Source: Eudoraea adriatica DSM 19308
GTDB taxonomy: Bacteria; Bacteroidota; Bacteroidia; Flavobacteriales; Flavobacteriaceae
Assembly (NCBI RefSeq): GCF_000382125.1
Contig: NZ_KB907553.1
Coordinates: 106,676 to 170,675 of the forward strand
Reading direction: 5' to 3'
Length of the DNA stretch: 64,000 nt
In this document: positions 47,624-57,383 of the stretch, piece after piece
Layout of the letters: every line of letters begins with the position of its first letter
Position numbering within the stretch: the first letter of the stretch is position 1
Position numbers and translations under genes: made by a program
Notes under the pieces: generated by a model
The model's database searches: none
What the model was told of the DNA's origin: nothing
Seen by the model: the letters and a program-made list of their open reading frames with translations, nothing else

Positions 47624-48880
47624 ATGAAGAGGTATCATATTTCCAAACACAATTCTTTTTATACTGTTGGGCTAAGTTACAAAAATGCCGATGCAGTCGT
47701 TCGAGGGAAATTCAGCCTGGACCATGATGCAGCCGAGGCACTTTTAAAAGAAGCTAAAACCATAGGTGTTGATGGTCTGCTTATTACTTCTACCTGTAAT
47801 CGGACAGAATTACACGGATTTGCGCAGCACCCCTTCCAATTAATTAAACTTCTATGTGATCATTCCAAGGGAACTGTTGAGGAATTTCAGGAAGTGGCGT
47901 ATGTGTTGAAAAATTATGAAGCAATTAACCATTTGTTTCGTGTAGGTACCGGACTGGACAGTCAGATATTGGGTGACTTTGAAATAATAAGTCAATTAAA
48001 AAATAGCTTTTACCGTTCCAGAAAGCACGGCCTGACAAATCACTTTTTAGAACGGCTGGTAAATTCAATAATTCAGGCCAGTAAGAGGATTAAAAATGAA
48101 ACAGAAATCTCTACGGGGGCTACATCAGTTGCATTTGCATCTGTTCAGTATATTCTAAAAAATGTAACTGATATTTCTGATAAAAACATTCTATTGTTCG
48201 GCACAGGTAAAATAGGCAGGAATACTTGTGAAAACCTTGTAAAGCATACAAATCATTCGCATATAACCCTTATAAACCGAACAAAAGATAAGGCTGAAAG
48301 AATAGCAGGAAAGTTTAATCTTGTCGTAAAGGATCACGGTGATTTGCAAACAGAAATCCGCAAGACCGATGTCTTAATTGTGGCCACAGGTGCTAATACT
48401 CCTACCATCTCAAAAGAACTTATTTATACCAACAAACCACTCTTGATTCTGGATTTATCAATCCCTAAAAATGTAGCAGATAATGTTTTAGACTTACCAG
48501 ACGTAACTGTTTTACACCTGGATCATCTGTCGCAAATAACAGACGAGACTCTGGAACGCAGAAAACAATATATCCCTAAAGCAGAATCTATTATAGATGA
48601 AGTAAAATCAGACTTTAACCAGTGGCTGGAAACCAGAAAATTTGCTCCGGTAATTAAAGCCCTCAAAAAGAAGTTAAACTCAATTAAGGATGAGGAACTG
48701 GATTTTCAGTCTAAAAAACTTGCTGATTTTAATTCGGAGCATGCAGATATAATATCTGAACGGATCATTCATAAGATTACTAAACAGTTTGCTAACCATC
48801 TGAAAGAATCTGAGAATGATGCGGACGAGAGTTTGCTACTTATTCAGAAAGTCTTTCAAATAGAATTAAACTCCAAATGA
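47624..48880 (+). CDS. hemA: Glutamyl-tRNA reductase
   Basis: A 418-residue enzyme catalysing the first committed step of C5-pathway heme synthesis, reduction of glutamyl-tRNA to glutamate-1-semialdehyde. The catalytic Cys is C58 in TSTCNRTELHG. The NADPH-binding segment is FGTGKIGRNTCENL (~residue 190), and the C-terminal dimerisation helix is present. It begins the hem operon; the next gene starts with an ATGA overlap. HemL, the enzyme that uses the product, was not found in this window. Confidence 0.96.
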   Translation: MKRYHISKHNSFYTVGLSYKNADAVVRGKFSLDHDAAEALLKEAKTIGVDGLLITSTCNRTELHGFAQHPFQLIKLLCDHSKGTVEEFQEVAYVLKNYEAINHLFRVGTGLDSQILGDFEIISQLKNSFYRSRKHGLTNHFLERLVNSIIQASKRIKNETEISTGATSVAFASVQYILKNVTDISDKNILLFGTGKIGRNTCENLVKHTNHSHITLINRTKDKAERIAGKFNLVVKDHGDLQTEIRKTDVLIVATGANTPTISKELIYTNKPLLILDLSIPKNVADNVLDLPDVTVLHLDHLSQITDETLERRKQYIPKAESIIDEVKSDFNQWLETRKFAPVIKALKKKLNSIKDEELDFQSKKLADFNSEHADIISERIIHKITKQFANHLKESENDADESLLLIQKVFQIELNSK

Positions 48881-49791
48881 AGAAAGTCATTCGAATTGGT
48901 ACCCGCGATAGTGAACTTGCACTATGGCAGGCGAATGACGTCAAGAAAAAACTTGACAAGATGGGATATTCCACGGAATTAATCCCTGTAAAATCTGACG
49001 GCGATCTGGACTTAGATCAACCACTTTATTCGATGGGTATCACCGGAATTTTTACAAAAACACTGGACGCAGCATTACTTGGTAATAAAATAGATATTGC
49101 CGTGCATTCCATGAAAGATGTTCCCACCGTTTTACCAAATGGCATTGTTCAGGCTGCGGTATTAAAGCGTGCCAACCACAAGGATATATTGGTTCATAAG
49201 GGCCTTGATTTTCTAAATACTGAAGGAATTGTGGCAACGGGCAGTTTAAGAAGAAAAGCGCAGTGGCTGCGTCGTTATCCGCTACATGAAGTAATTGGTT
49301 TAAGAGGAAATGTAAATACCCGGTTAAAAAAACTGGAGGATAATTCCTGGGATGCCGCAATTTTTGCAGCTGCCGGCCTTGAACGGTTAAACAAACTTCC
49401 GGAAAACTGTACGGAACTTCATTGGATGATACCGGCACCTGCCCAGGGCGTAATGATGGTTGTAACCAAAGAAGGTGACAAGTATTCTCTGGAAGCGCTC
49501 ACCTCTTTAAATGATAAAACCACGGAGATCTGTGCACAGGTAGAACGTAATTTTTTAAATGAATTAGAAGGCGGATGTACCGCACCTATAGGTGCTTTGG
49601 CAACTATTGAAAATAATTTTCTGCTTTTTAAAGGTATTTTATTGTCTCTTGATGGGCAACAGGCAATAGGTGTCGATAAGAAAATTAAATTGGCAGATGC
49701 CGCCAATTTTGGCAAGGCCTGTGCACAAGAAATATTAACCAACGGAGGAAAGGAATTGATGCAGGATATTAAAATCCGGATGAATCAATGA
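48877..49791 (+). CDS. hemC: Porphobilinogen deaminase (hydroxymethylbilane synthase)
   Basis: A 304-residue enzyme that polymerises four porphobilinogens into hydroxymethylbilane. It starts IRIGTRDSELALWQ, has GLRGNVNTRL in the active site, and C234 in EGGCTAPIGAL is the attachment point of the dipyrromethane cofactor. The gene overlaps hemA by four bases (ATGA) and is overlapped by hemD in the same way. Confidence 0.96.
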   Translation: MKKVIRIGTRDSELALWQANDVKKKLDKMGYSTELIPVKSDGDLDLDQPLYSMGITGIFTKTLDAALLGNKIDIAVHSMKDVPTVLPNGIVQAAVLKRANHKDILVHKGLDFLNTEGIVATGSLRRKAQWLRRYPLHEVIGLRGNVNTRLKKLEDNSWDAAIFAAAGLERLNKLPENCTELHWMIPAPAQGVMMVVTKEGDKYSLEALTSLNDKTTEICAQVERNFLNELEGGCTAPIGALATIENNFLLFKGILLSLDGQQAIGVDKKIKLADAANFGKACAQEILTNGGKELMQDIKIRMNQ

Positions 49792-50468
49792 AAAATATCC
49801 TTTCCACAAAACTTCTTACTCCACATCAGAAGACAATTTTAAATGAGGCCGGCATACATCTCCAGGAATACCAGGCCATAAATATTACTCCAAAAGAATT
49901 TCAATTACCTGCCGGTTTTGATAATTATATTTTTACCAGCCAAAATGCGGTTGAGGCGTTTAACCGGCATTTATCAGATTTTCAGAAAAATAGGGAATCT
50001 GGAAAAGCATGCTTTTGCGTAGGGGAAAAGACCAGGCTTTTATTGGAAAATAATGGCCAAAAAGTTGCGAAAGTGTCCCAAAATGCGGCAGATTTAGCCT
50101 ATTTTATAGCAAAATACCATATAAATGAGTCATTTTTGTTTTTTTGCGGAAATAGAAGAATGGATGATTTACCCGGTATTTTGACAAAAAACAAGCTGCA
50201 TTTCAAAGAAATTACGGTTTACGATACAGAGTTAAACCCTCAGCATTTTTCAGAATCCTTTGATGGCGTATTGTTTTTCAGTCCTTCTGGTGTAAAGAGC
50301 TTTACTTTGTCTAATAAAATAGGAAAAAGTGTGGCCTTTTGCATTGGCAATACCACGGCTAAAGAGGCAGCTTTATATACAGATTCCATTATTGTTCCAG
50401 ATACCCCAACAATAGAAAATCTTTTGAAAAAGGTAATATCACATAATAACTTGAGCTTAAAGAAATGA
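49788..50468 (+). CDS. hemD: Uroporphyrinogen-III synthase
   Basis: A 226-residue protein assigned mainly by position: it overlaps hemC by ATGA and precedes hemE, and HemD sequences are poorly conserved. The segment [12 protein letters not shown] and the conserved [10 protein letters not shown] in the second domain are typical of the family. It cyclises hydroxymethylbilane with inversion of ring D. Its stop overlaps the start of hemE (four bases). Confidence 0.9.
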   Translation: MKNILSTKLLTPHQKTILNEAGIHLQEYQAINITPKEFQLPAGFDNYIFTSQNAVEAFNRHLSDFQKNRESGKACFCVGEKTRLLLENNGQKVAKVSQNAADLAYFIAKYHINESFLFFCGNRRMDDLPGILTKNKLHFKEITVYDTELNPQHFSESFDGVLFFSPSGVKSFTLSNKIGKSVAFCIGNTTAKEAALYTDSIIVPDTPTIENLLKKVISHNNLSLKK

Positions 50469-51493
50469 AAATAAAAAACGATCTGTTTTTAAGAGCATTA
50501 AAAGGTGAAACAGTTGAGCGCCCTCCGGTCTGGATGATGAGGCAGGCAGGTAGATACCTTCCAGAATTTATGGCGATTAAGGAGAAATATGATTTCTTTA
50601 CCAGATGCCGGACACCCGAATTGGCTTCTGAAATTACCGTACAACCTATTCGGCGTTATGGCATGGATGCAGCTATACTTTTTAGTGATATACTTGTGAT
50701 ACCTCAGGCCATGCAAATAGAAGTGCAAATGAAACCCGATTTTGGCCCCTATTTGCCCAATCCTATTCGTTCTCAAATAGATGTAGACAAGGTTTTAGTG
50801 CCCGATGTAAATGAAGAGCTGGATTATGTTATGCAGGCGATTGCCGCTACCAAGGAAAAGTTGCAGGATGAGATTCCTTTAATTGGTTTTGCAGGTTCAC
50901 CATGGACTATACTTTGCTACTGCGTACAAGGACAAGGCAGTAAAACCTTTGATAAGGCCAAGGAATTTTGTTTTACACAACCCGAGGCTGCCCATAATCT
51001 GTTACAGAAAATTACAGATACTACTATTTCATATTTGAAAGCCAAGGTAAAAGCAGGTGTAAATGCAGTTCAGGTGTTCGATTCCTGGGGAGGCATGCTT
51101 TCTCCGAATGATTATAAAGAATATTCCTGGTATTATATCCAGCAAATCATAGATGCCCTAAAAGATGAAACCCAGGTTATTGTCTTTGGAAAAGGGTGCT
51201 GGTTTGCCCTGGGTGATATGGCAAAATCCGGTGCAGCGGCACTTGGAGTAGATTGGACTTGTTCTGCGCGAAATGCACGGTATTTGACAGGAGGGAAAAT
51301 AACGCTCCAGGGAAATTTTGATCCAGCCCGTTTATTATCTCCCCCGGAAGTCATTAAAAAAATGGTCACCCAAATGATAAATGAATTTGGAAAAGATAAA
51401 TATGTGGTTAATCTTGGCCATGGGATTCTGCCCAACGTCCCTGTGGAAAACGCAAAAGCGTTTATAGATGCGGTAAAAGAGTATAAACCTTAA
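50465..51493 (+). CDS. hemE: Uroporphyrinogen decarboxylase
   Basis: A 342-residue TIM-barrel enzyme that decarboxylates uroporphyrinogen III to coproporphyrinogen III. The start shows [17 protein letters not shown], the signature with the substrate-binding Arg residues, and [11 protein letters not shown] supplies the catalytic Asp. [16 protein letters not shown] and [14 protein letters not shown] are also typical. It ends the tightly overlapping part of the operon. Confidence 0.96.
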   Translation: MKIKNDLFLRALKGETVERPPVWMMRQAGRYLPEFMAIKEKYDFFTRCRTPELASEITVQPIRRYGMDAAILFSDILVIPQAMQIEVQMKPDFGPYLPNPIRSQIDVDKVLVPDVNEELDYVMQAIAATKEKLQDEIPLIGFAGSPWTILCYCVQGQGSKTFDKAKEFCFTQPEAAHNLLQKITDTTISYLKAKVKAGVNAVQVFDSWGGMLSPNDYKEYSWYYIQQIIDALKDETQVIVFGKGCWFALGDMAKSGAAALGVDWTCSARNARYLTGGKITLQGNFDPARLLSPPEVIKKMVTQMINEFGKDKYVVNLGHGILPNVPVENAKAFIDAVKEYKP

Positions 51494-51556
51494 GAAGGCA
51501 AAAGGGTTTTAAATTACTTAATGCCCTTTCTTTATCTCATTAGAATCAAGTGATTG

Positions 51557-52096
51557 ATGTCGGATAGTCGAATGAATAGTTTATTTGCTTTAGAGCCATT
51601 AACAACTGTGGATGTCTCCTCTTTACATGCTTTTTTAGCGTCAAATAAAAAAGAATTTCTTCGCTTTTTCCCAATCACCTTAGGCCAAAATGAGACGATT
51701 AAAGACTCTGAAAACTATATTCTTCATAAAAGTGATCAGATAAAGTTGAAAACAGAATTTACTTTTGCCATAAAGGCAAACAAGACTGTAGTAGGCTTAC
51801 TTATATTAAAAAATTTGAATTGGGAACTTAAGCGGGGTGAAATAGCTTATTGTATTGATAAAAATTATCAGGGTAGAGGTTGGATTACTAGAGCTGTAAA
51901 GGAAATCACTTCTTTTGCACTCAATGATCTTGGCTTAAAAAGTCTGGAAATAATTGTCTCCAAACTAAATAAAGCAAGTATTCGGGTAGCAGAAAAATGC
52001 GGGTATAAATGGACAAAAACATTGTTAAAAGGCTTTATCCCTCCAAATGAAGAACCGATTGATATGGAATTATATGAAAGATCAAATGAAAAATAA
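51557..52096 (+). CDS. GNAT family N-acetyltransferase
   Basis: A 179-residue protein (ATG at 51557; a TTG one codon upstream and a Met at 51572 are alternatives). It has the RimJ/RimL-type features: IAYCIDKNYQGRGWITRAVK (acetyl-CoA-binding loop QGRGW) and IIVSKLNKASIRVAEKCGY. It probably acetylates an amino group on protein or small molecule. It sits inside the hem operon between hemE and hemF and overlaps hemF by 11 bases, without an obvious heme role. Confidence 0.88.
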   Translation: MSDSRMNSLFALEPLTTVDVSSLHAFLASNKKEFLRFFPITLGQNETIKDSENYILHKSDQIKLKTEFTFAIKANKTVVGLLILKNLNWELKRGEIAYCIDKNYQGRGWITRAVKEITSFALNDLGLKSLEIIVSKLNKASIRVAEKCGYKWTKTLLKGFIPPNEEPIDMELYERSNEK

Positions 52097-52988
52097 ATTC
52101 TACGGTTACATTGAAAAACTTCAAGACACCATTACTTCCAGGTTAGAAGAAATAGATGGTTCTGCCAAATTTCGTGAAGATATTTGGAAACGTCCGGAAG
52201 GTGGAGGAGGCAGGACCAGGGTAATTGAATATGGCTCTGTTTTTGAAAAGGGTGGTGTAAATATTTCTGCCGTGCATGGTGAGCTTCCAAAAAGTATGCA
52301 AACCTATTTTGGTGTAGAAGATGCTGATTTTTATGCATGTGGCCTGAGTTTGGTTCTCCATCCGAAAAATCCTATGGTTCCGACTGTGCATGCTAACTGG
52401 CGTTATTTCGAAATGTATGATAAAAAAGGGGATTTGGTAGATCAATGGTTTGGTGGTGGCCTGGATCTTACGCCCTATTACTTATTTGAGGAAGATGCTA
52501 AGCACTTCCATTCAATTTGCAAAGCCTCTTGTGATGCGCATGATCCTGATTTTTATACAAGTTATAAAAAGAAATGTGATGACTATTTCTGGAATAGCCA
52601 TCGCGGGGAAGCACGTGGAATAGGTGGCCTGTTCTTTGATTACTGCAAAGTAACTGATAAAATGAGTATTGAGGATTGGTATAGCTTTGTCACAACCGTT
52701 GGAGATAGTTTTCTTGAGGCATATATACCAATTGTTATAAAAAGAAAAGCCCTTAATTATACCAATAAACAAAGGGATTGGCAAGAAATTCGGCGAGGTC
52801 GCTACGTAGAGTTTAATCTGGTTCATGACAAGGGGACACTTTTTGGACTAAAGACCAATGGCCGTATAGAAAGTATTCTTATGAGCCTGCCGCCACATGT
52901 TCAATGGAAGTATGACCATCATCCGGAAGAAGGCAGTGAAGAGGCCAGGTTAATCGACGTATTGAAGGATCCAAAATCGTGGGTTTGA
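52086..52988 (+). CDS. hemF: Oxygen-dependent coproporphyrinogen III oxidase
   Basis: The start is taken at ATG 52086 (300 residues, MKNKFYGYIEKLQD), which gives the normal family length; upstream Mets (52047, 52074) would lie deep inside the GNAT gene. HemF motifs include GGGGRTRVIE, NPMVPTVHANWRYFE, WWFGGGLDLTPYYL-type WFGGGLDLTPYYL and RRGRYVEFNLVHDKGT. The enzyme uses molecular oxygen to make protoporphyrinogen IX, so the pathway here is aerobic. No HemN gene was found in the window. Confidence 0.94.
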   Translation: MKNKFYGYIEKLQDTITSRLEEIDGSAKFREDIWKRPEGGGGRTRVIEYGSVFEKGGVNISAVHGELPKSMQTYFGVEDADFYACGLSLVLHPKNPMVPTVHANWRYFEMYDKKGDLVDQWFGGGLDLTPYYLFEEDAKHFHSICKASCDAHDPDFYTSYKKKCDDYFWNSHRGEARGIGGLFFDYCKVTDKMSIEDWYSFVTTVGDSFLEAYIPIVIKRKALNYTNKQRDWQEIRRGRYVEFNLVHDKGTLFGLKTNGRIESILMSLPPHVQWKYDHHPEEGSEEARLIDVLKDPKSWV

Positions 52989-53026
52989 TCTTTTTAGTTG
53001 TAATTTAGAAGGAAATATCCACTAAG

Positions 53027-53815
53027 ATGCTCCAAAAATTATACCAGATAGATGCCTTTACAGATCAGCTCTACTCCGGGAATCCGGCCGCTGTTTGTAT
53101 TCTGGAAAACTGGATACAGGATAGCATCATGCAAAAAATAGCCATGGAAAATAATCTTGCTGAAACTGCATTTGCTGTTAAGGAAGGTTCTCAGTATATC
53201 ATCAGGTGGTTTACCCCGGAGTTGGAAGTGGATTTGTGCGGGCATGCAACCCTGGCCACGGCTTATGTCCTGTTTAACTACTATAATTTGAATGTTTCTT
53301 TTATTGAATTTTTTTCACCCAGAAGCGGTAAACTTTTAGTGGAAAAGGGTGAAAACGGTTTGTTAATCCTGGATTTTCCCACAGATGATATTCAATCGAT
53401 AAAACAAATTCAATTACTAAGTGACGCCCTGGGTAAGAATCCGGTTCAGACACTGAAAGGCAAGACAGACTATCTCCTTATTTATAATAATCAGGAAGAA
53501 ATAGAACAATTGAGGCCAAATTTCTTCCTGCTCAATCAACTGGCAGCACGCGGCGTAATTGTTTCCGCTCCAGGAGATGAGGTAGATTTTGTATCGCGTT
53601 TCTTTGCTCCCCAATGTGGAGTCAATGAAGACCCTGTTACCGGTTCAGCCCATACCAGCCTTATTCCCTATTGGTCCCGGGCCCTTGGTAAATCTAAACT
53701 TGTTGCAAAACAGTTATCTAAAAGGGGAGGTGATATTTACTGTGAGTTCATGGACAATCGGGTGAAAATTGCGGGAAGGGCAGTGCCTTATTTAAAAGGC
53801 CAGATTATTATTTAG
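53027..53815 (+). CDS. PhzF-family isomerase
   Basis: A 262-residue protein of the PhzF/DapF-like fold. Typical features are QIDAFTDQLYSGNPAAVCIL at the start, NNLAETAFAV with the catalytic Glu of the family, TPELEVDLCGHATLATAYV, and NEDPVTGSAHTSLIPYW. The reaction is an isomerisation of unknown substrate in most homologues. It lies 38 bases after hemF and 42 before hemB, so it appears to be part of the hem operon without a known heme function. Confidence 0.9.
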   Translation: MLQKLYQIDAFTDQLYSGNPAAVCILENWIQDSIMQKIAMENNLAETAFAVKEGSQYIIRWFTPELEVDLCGHATLATAYVLFNYYNLNVSFIEFFSPRSGKLLVEKGENGLLILDFPTDDIQSIKQIQLLSDALGKNPVQTLKGKTDYLLIYNNQEEIEQLRPNFFLLNQLAARGVIVSAPGDEVDFVSRFFAPQCGVNEDPVTGSAHTSLIPYWSRALGKSKLVAKQLSKRGGDIYCEFMDNRVKIAGRAVPYLKGQIII

Positions 53816-53857
53816 AATATATTCATTTACATTACCTTTAAGCTTAAAATAAAGTAA

Positions 53858-54847
53858 ATGTATCCACTTCGAAGAAATAGAAGATTGCGAGCAAACAGTG
53901 CTATTCGGCATTTGGTTCGTGAAACAATTTTAACGCCCAGTGATTTTTTAGTTCCATTGTTTGTTGTTGAAGGTCATGGAGTTAAGGAAGAAATTCCTTC
54001 CATGCCAAATTACTACAGGTTAAGCCTGGACAATCTCGGCAAGGAAGTGAAAGAACTATGGAACATGGGACTTTGCGCAGTTCTGCTTTTTGTAAAAGTT
54101 CCGGACAACTTAAAAGACAATAAGGGAACAGAAGCCCTTAATGAACATGGTTTAATGCAGCGTGCAATAAATACTGTTAAGAGTGCCTGCCCTGATATGC
54201 TGGTTATGACAGATGTTGCGCTAGACCCATATTCCTCTTTCGGGCATGATGGAATAGTAGCCAATGGACAAATTCTAAATGATGAGACAAGTGAAATATT
54301 AGCACAAATGAGTATTTCCCATGCCGAAGCAGGTGCAGATTTCGTAGCTCCAAGTGATATGATGGATGGAAGGATACAAATTATCAGAGAGGCCCTGGAG
54401 GATGAGGAATTAACCAACACGGGTATTATGTCTTATTGTGCCAAGTATGCAAGCGGTTTCTATGGCCCTTTCCGTGAAGCTCTGGAATCAGCTCCTGTAA
54501 AGCAGAGCAACGTCCCTCTGGATAAGCAGACCTACCAGATGGATCCGGCCAACAGGATAGAGGCCATTAAAGAAGCCCATATGGATGTTGATGAAGGGGC
54601 AGATATTGTTATGGTAAAACCGGGAATTTGTTATCTGGATATCGTTAGAGAGATAAAAGATGAAGTGGAGGTGCCAGTTGCTGTTTATCAGGTTTCAGGA
54701 GAATATGCCATGCTAAAGGCTGCAGCAGAAAAAGGATGGCTGGATCATGATTCTGTTATGATGGAGCAATTGATCTCCATAAAGCGCGCAGGAGCAGATA
54801 TCATTGCCAGTTACTTTGCAAAAGATGCCGTAAGGCTTATGGGTTAG
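53858..54847 (+). CDS. hemB: Delta-aminolevulinic acid dehydratase (porphobilinogen synthase)
   Basis: A 329-residue enzyme that condenses two aminolevulinates into porphobilinogen. The Schiff-base lysines are K196 in SYCAKYASGFYGPF and K254 in VMVKPGICYLD. The metal loop reads DVALDPYSSFGHDGIV: the cysteines found in zinc-dependent enzymes are replaced by Ala and Asp, so this is the magnesium-type active site. It closes the hem cluster. Note an inverted repeat CATTTAC/GTAAATG (53824-53860) that includes the start codon. Confidence 0.95.
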   Translation: MYPLRRNRRLRANSAIRHLVRETILTPSDFLVPLFVVEGHGVKEEIPSMPNYYRLSLDNLGKEVKELWNMGLCAVLLFVKVPDNLKDNKGTEALNEHGLMQRAINTVKSACPDMLVMTDVALDPYSSFGHDGIVANGQILNDETSEILAQMSISHAEAGADFVAPSDMMDGRIQIIREALEDEELTNTGIMSYCAKYASGFYGPFREALESAPVKQSNVPLDKQTYQMDPANRIEAIKEAHMDVDEGADIVMVKPGICYLDIVREIKDEVEVPVAVYQVSGEYAMLKAAAEKGWLDHDSVMMEQLISIKRAGADIIASYFAKDAVRLMG

Positions 54848-54872
54848 CCATTTTACTACAGCATTCAATCCT

Positions 54873-56222
54873 ATGGAAAGAATTGAATTCTATTTTCATT
54901 CATTTTATGCTTTAATACTATTGGGTATTTTCTCTACCTTTTCCCATGCCCAGGATAGTCCTTCAAAAGCTTTGGATGCAAGTAACGCGGACAGCAAAAG
55001 CAACAATAGCCTTATCCCAATAGAGCTGGTTTCTAAGGAAACCAGCCAAAAAGTTGATTCAATTATAACAAATGGCATCAAGAACCATGCTTTTCCGGGG
55101 GCCCAGGTTCTGGTAGCTAAAAAAGGTGCCGTAATCTTTCATAAGGCATTTGGTTTTTATACTTACGACAGCATACAACCTGTTGCATTGAATGCTATTT
55201 ATGACCTGGCATCAGTTACGAAAATTACGGGCCCGTTGCTTGCTCTGATGAAACTATACGACGAAGGAAAACTTAATCTGGATGCTCCATTTAGCAATTA
55301 CTGGAAACCCTGGGGGAAAGTAAAAAACAAAAAAAACCTGACCCTGCGGGAAATACTTTCTCATCAGGCAGGGTTAAAGCCATATTTTGTCTTTCTGAAT
55401 AAAGTTCAAGAAAAAGGCCGGCTCAAGCGAAAATATATCCGCTCTGAGCCTTCGCCCAGATTTAAATCCCGGGCTTACGAGAATCTCTATGTAAAAAATA
55501 GATTTGTAAAAAAAATATATAGGGAAATTAACCGGTCCGAGGTAAGTGAAAATAAAACCTACTTATATTCCGGCCTGTCTTTTTTAATATTCCCTGAACT
55601 TATTTCGCAGCTTAGCGGAGTCTCTTATGAATATTATTTACAAAAACATTTCTATTTACCAATGGGTGCTGCGGCGCTAGGGTTTAATCCAAAAACTAAG
55701 GGGTATCCCAATGTCATTGTACCAACGGAAGTAGATACCCTATTCAGGAAAGACCTTGTAAAAGGATGGGTACATGATGAAAATGCCGCTCTTATGGGAG
55801 GAATCTCAGGAAATGCCGGCTTGTTCGGTACGGCCAGAGATCTTCATAAAATAATGCAAATGCTGGAGAATTATGGTATTTATGAAGGCCACAGGTATCT
55901 TTCGGAGGCTACTGTCAAAGAATTTACAAAAGTTCAATTTCCCGGGAATGACAACAGACGCGGTCTTGGTTTTGATAAGCCCCTTTTAAATAATATGACA
56001 TTACCAATTACCAGTGCCTATCCTGCAGTAGCTGCAAGTGAAGAAAGCTTTGGACATTCAGGTTTTACAGGAACTTTTATATGGGCCGACCCAATAAACC
56101 AATTGGTATTTATTTTTCTTTCCAACCGGGTTTATCCCACACGCAATAATCGAAATTTATACGAACTAAATATTCGCCCGCAATTACATCAGTTATTTTA
56201 TGATGACCAGGGGGACAAATAA
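54873..56222 (+). CDS. Exported beta-lactamase-type serine hydrolase
   Basis: A 449-residue protein with signal peptide (LILLGIFSTFSHAQ, hydrophobic segment). The penicillin-binding-type motifs are present: SVTK (the SxxK nucleophile/Lys pair, in DLASVTKITG), YSG in YLYSGLSFLIF (YxN position), and HSGFTG (the KTG-equivalent HxG). It belongs to the beta-lactamase (class C)/esterase-like superfamily; the substrate could be a peptide, ester or amide. It follows hemB after 25 bases on the same strand and may be transcribed with it. Confidence 0.88.
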   Translation: MERIEFYFHSFYALILLGIFSTFSHAQDSPSKALDASNADSKSNNSLIPIELVSKETSQKVDSIITNGIKNHAFPGAQVLVAKKGAVIFHKAFGFYTYDSIQPVALNAIYDLASVTKITGPLLALMKLYDEGKLNLDAPFSNYWKPWGKVKNKKNLTLREILSHQAGLKPYFVFLNKVQEKGRLKRKYIRSEPSPRFKSRAYENLYVKNRFVKKIYREINRSEVSENKTYLYSGLSFLIFPELISQLSGVSYEYYLQKHFYLPMGAAALGFNPKTKGYPNVIVPTEVDTLFRKDLVKGWVHDENAALMGGISGNAGLFGTARDLHKIMQMLENYGIYEGHRYLSEATVKEFTKVQFPGNDNRRGLGFDKPLLNNMTLPITSAYPAVAASEESFGHSGFTGTFIWADPINQLVFIFLSNRVYPTRNNRNLYELNIRPQLHQLFYDDQGDK

Positions 56223-56230
56223 CTTTTAAA

Positions 56231-56255
56231 AATACTAAATCATATTATTAGTATT
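56231..56255 (+). terminator. AT-rich hairpin after the serine hydrolase gene
   Basis: AATACTAA (56231-56238) pairs with TTAGTATT (56248-56255). Eight perfect A-T-rich pairs in a 54-base gap; stability is low, so a terminator role is uncertain. Confidence 0.3.
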
Positions 56256-56276
56256 TTAGTACTATAATTAAACCAA

Positions 56277-57380
56277 ATGGAATTACTTCTCTTATATGCT
56301 TTTGTCTCTATATTTTTCTCGTTTTTGTGTTCCATTTTAGAAGCCGTGCTATTAAGTATTACCCGTACTTACATTAATTTAAAGAAAAAAGAAGGGAAGC
56401 ATTATGCCCAAACTCTCGAAAATTTAAAAAAGGATGTGGACCAGCCTCTAATTGCCATCCTTACCCTGAATACAATAGCGCATACGGTTGGCGCCATACT
56501 TGTGGGGGTACAGGCTAAAGTAGCATATCAGGAAATTTACGGGAGTACCACCCGCACCTTATTTGGATTTACTTTTACTGAAGAATTTATGGTTGGTGTA
56601 GTGTCTGCAATAATGACCATATTAATTCTTGTGCTTTCAGAAATTATACCAAAGACCATTGGCGCCACTTACTGGAAAAAACTTGCCAATTTTACCGCAA
56701 AATCCCTTAAAATAATGGTTTTAGCGCTAAAATGGACAGGCTTGCTTTGGCTACTTCAGCTTTTTACAAGACTTATTGGGAAAAAAGAAGTGTATGGCAG
56801 TGTCCTGAGCAAAGAGGATTTCACTACAATGGCCGATATAGCGCATGAAGAAGGAGTTTTTCAGGAATCAGAATCAAAAGTGATAAAAAACCTGTTGAAA
56901 TTTGATGAGATTTATGCAAAGGACATCATGACTCCGCGTGCAGTAATGAAAATTGCAGAAGAATCTATATCGATAAAGGAATTTTTTGAAGAAAACCCTA
57001 AACTGCGGTTCTCAAGGATTCCTATTTATGGAGATAGCGAAGATAATATTACCGGATATGTCTTAAAAGATAATGTTTTGGAAGAAATCATAAATGAAAA
57101 TGGGGATATTCCTCTTGCGAATATTAAGAGATCTCTTTTAATTACTAAAAGGGATACCCCGATTCCACAATTATTTGAGACTTTAATTGCGAAAAGGGAA
57201 CATATTGCGCTGGTTGTTGACGAATACGGTTCCGTTAGTGGCCTGGTATCCATGGAGGATGTCATCGAAACATTATTAGGACTGGAAATTATGGACGAAA
57301 GCGACAACGTTGAAGATTTACAACTGCTGGCAAGGAAAAAGTGGGAAGACAGAGCAAAAAAAACCGGTATAATAGAATAG
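56277..57380 (+). CDS. CNNM/CorC-type protein with DUF21 and CBS domains
   Basis: A 367-residue inner-membrane protein. Residues ~1-180 form the DUF21 transmembrane domain (ILTLNTIAHTVGAILVG, ILVLSEIIPKTIGATYW). A CBS-pair follows (~residues 200-330, YAKDIMTPRAVM, HIALVVDEYGSVSGLVSMED), and it lacks the extra C-terminal CorC_HlyC domain, ending shortly after the second CBS domain. Members are linked to Mg2+/Co2+ efflux or regulation. The ogt gene starts three bases after its stop, so the two are cotranscribed. Confidence 0.9.
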   Translation: MELLLLYAFVSIFFSFLCSILEAVLLSITRTYINLKKKEGKHYAQTLENLKKDVDQPLIAILTLNTIAHTVGAILVGVQAKVAYQEIYGSTTRTLFGFTFTEEFMVGVVSAIMTILILVLSEIIPKTIGATYWKKLANFTAKSLKIMVLALKWTGLLWLLQLFTRLIGKKEVYGSVLSKEDFTTMADIAHEEGVFQESESKVIKNLLKFDEIYAKDIMTPRAVMKIAEESISIKEFFEENPKLRFSRIPIYGDSEDNITGYVLKDNVLEEIINENGDIPLANIKRSLLITKRDTPIPQLFETLIAKREHIALVVDEYGSVSGLVSMEDVIETLLGLEIMDESDNVEDLQLLARKKWEDRAKKTGIIE

Positions 57381-57383
57381 AAA

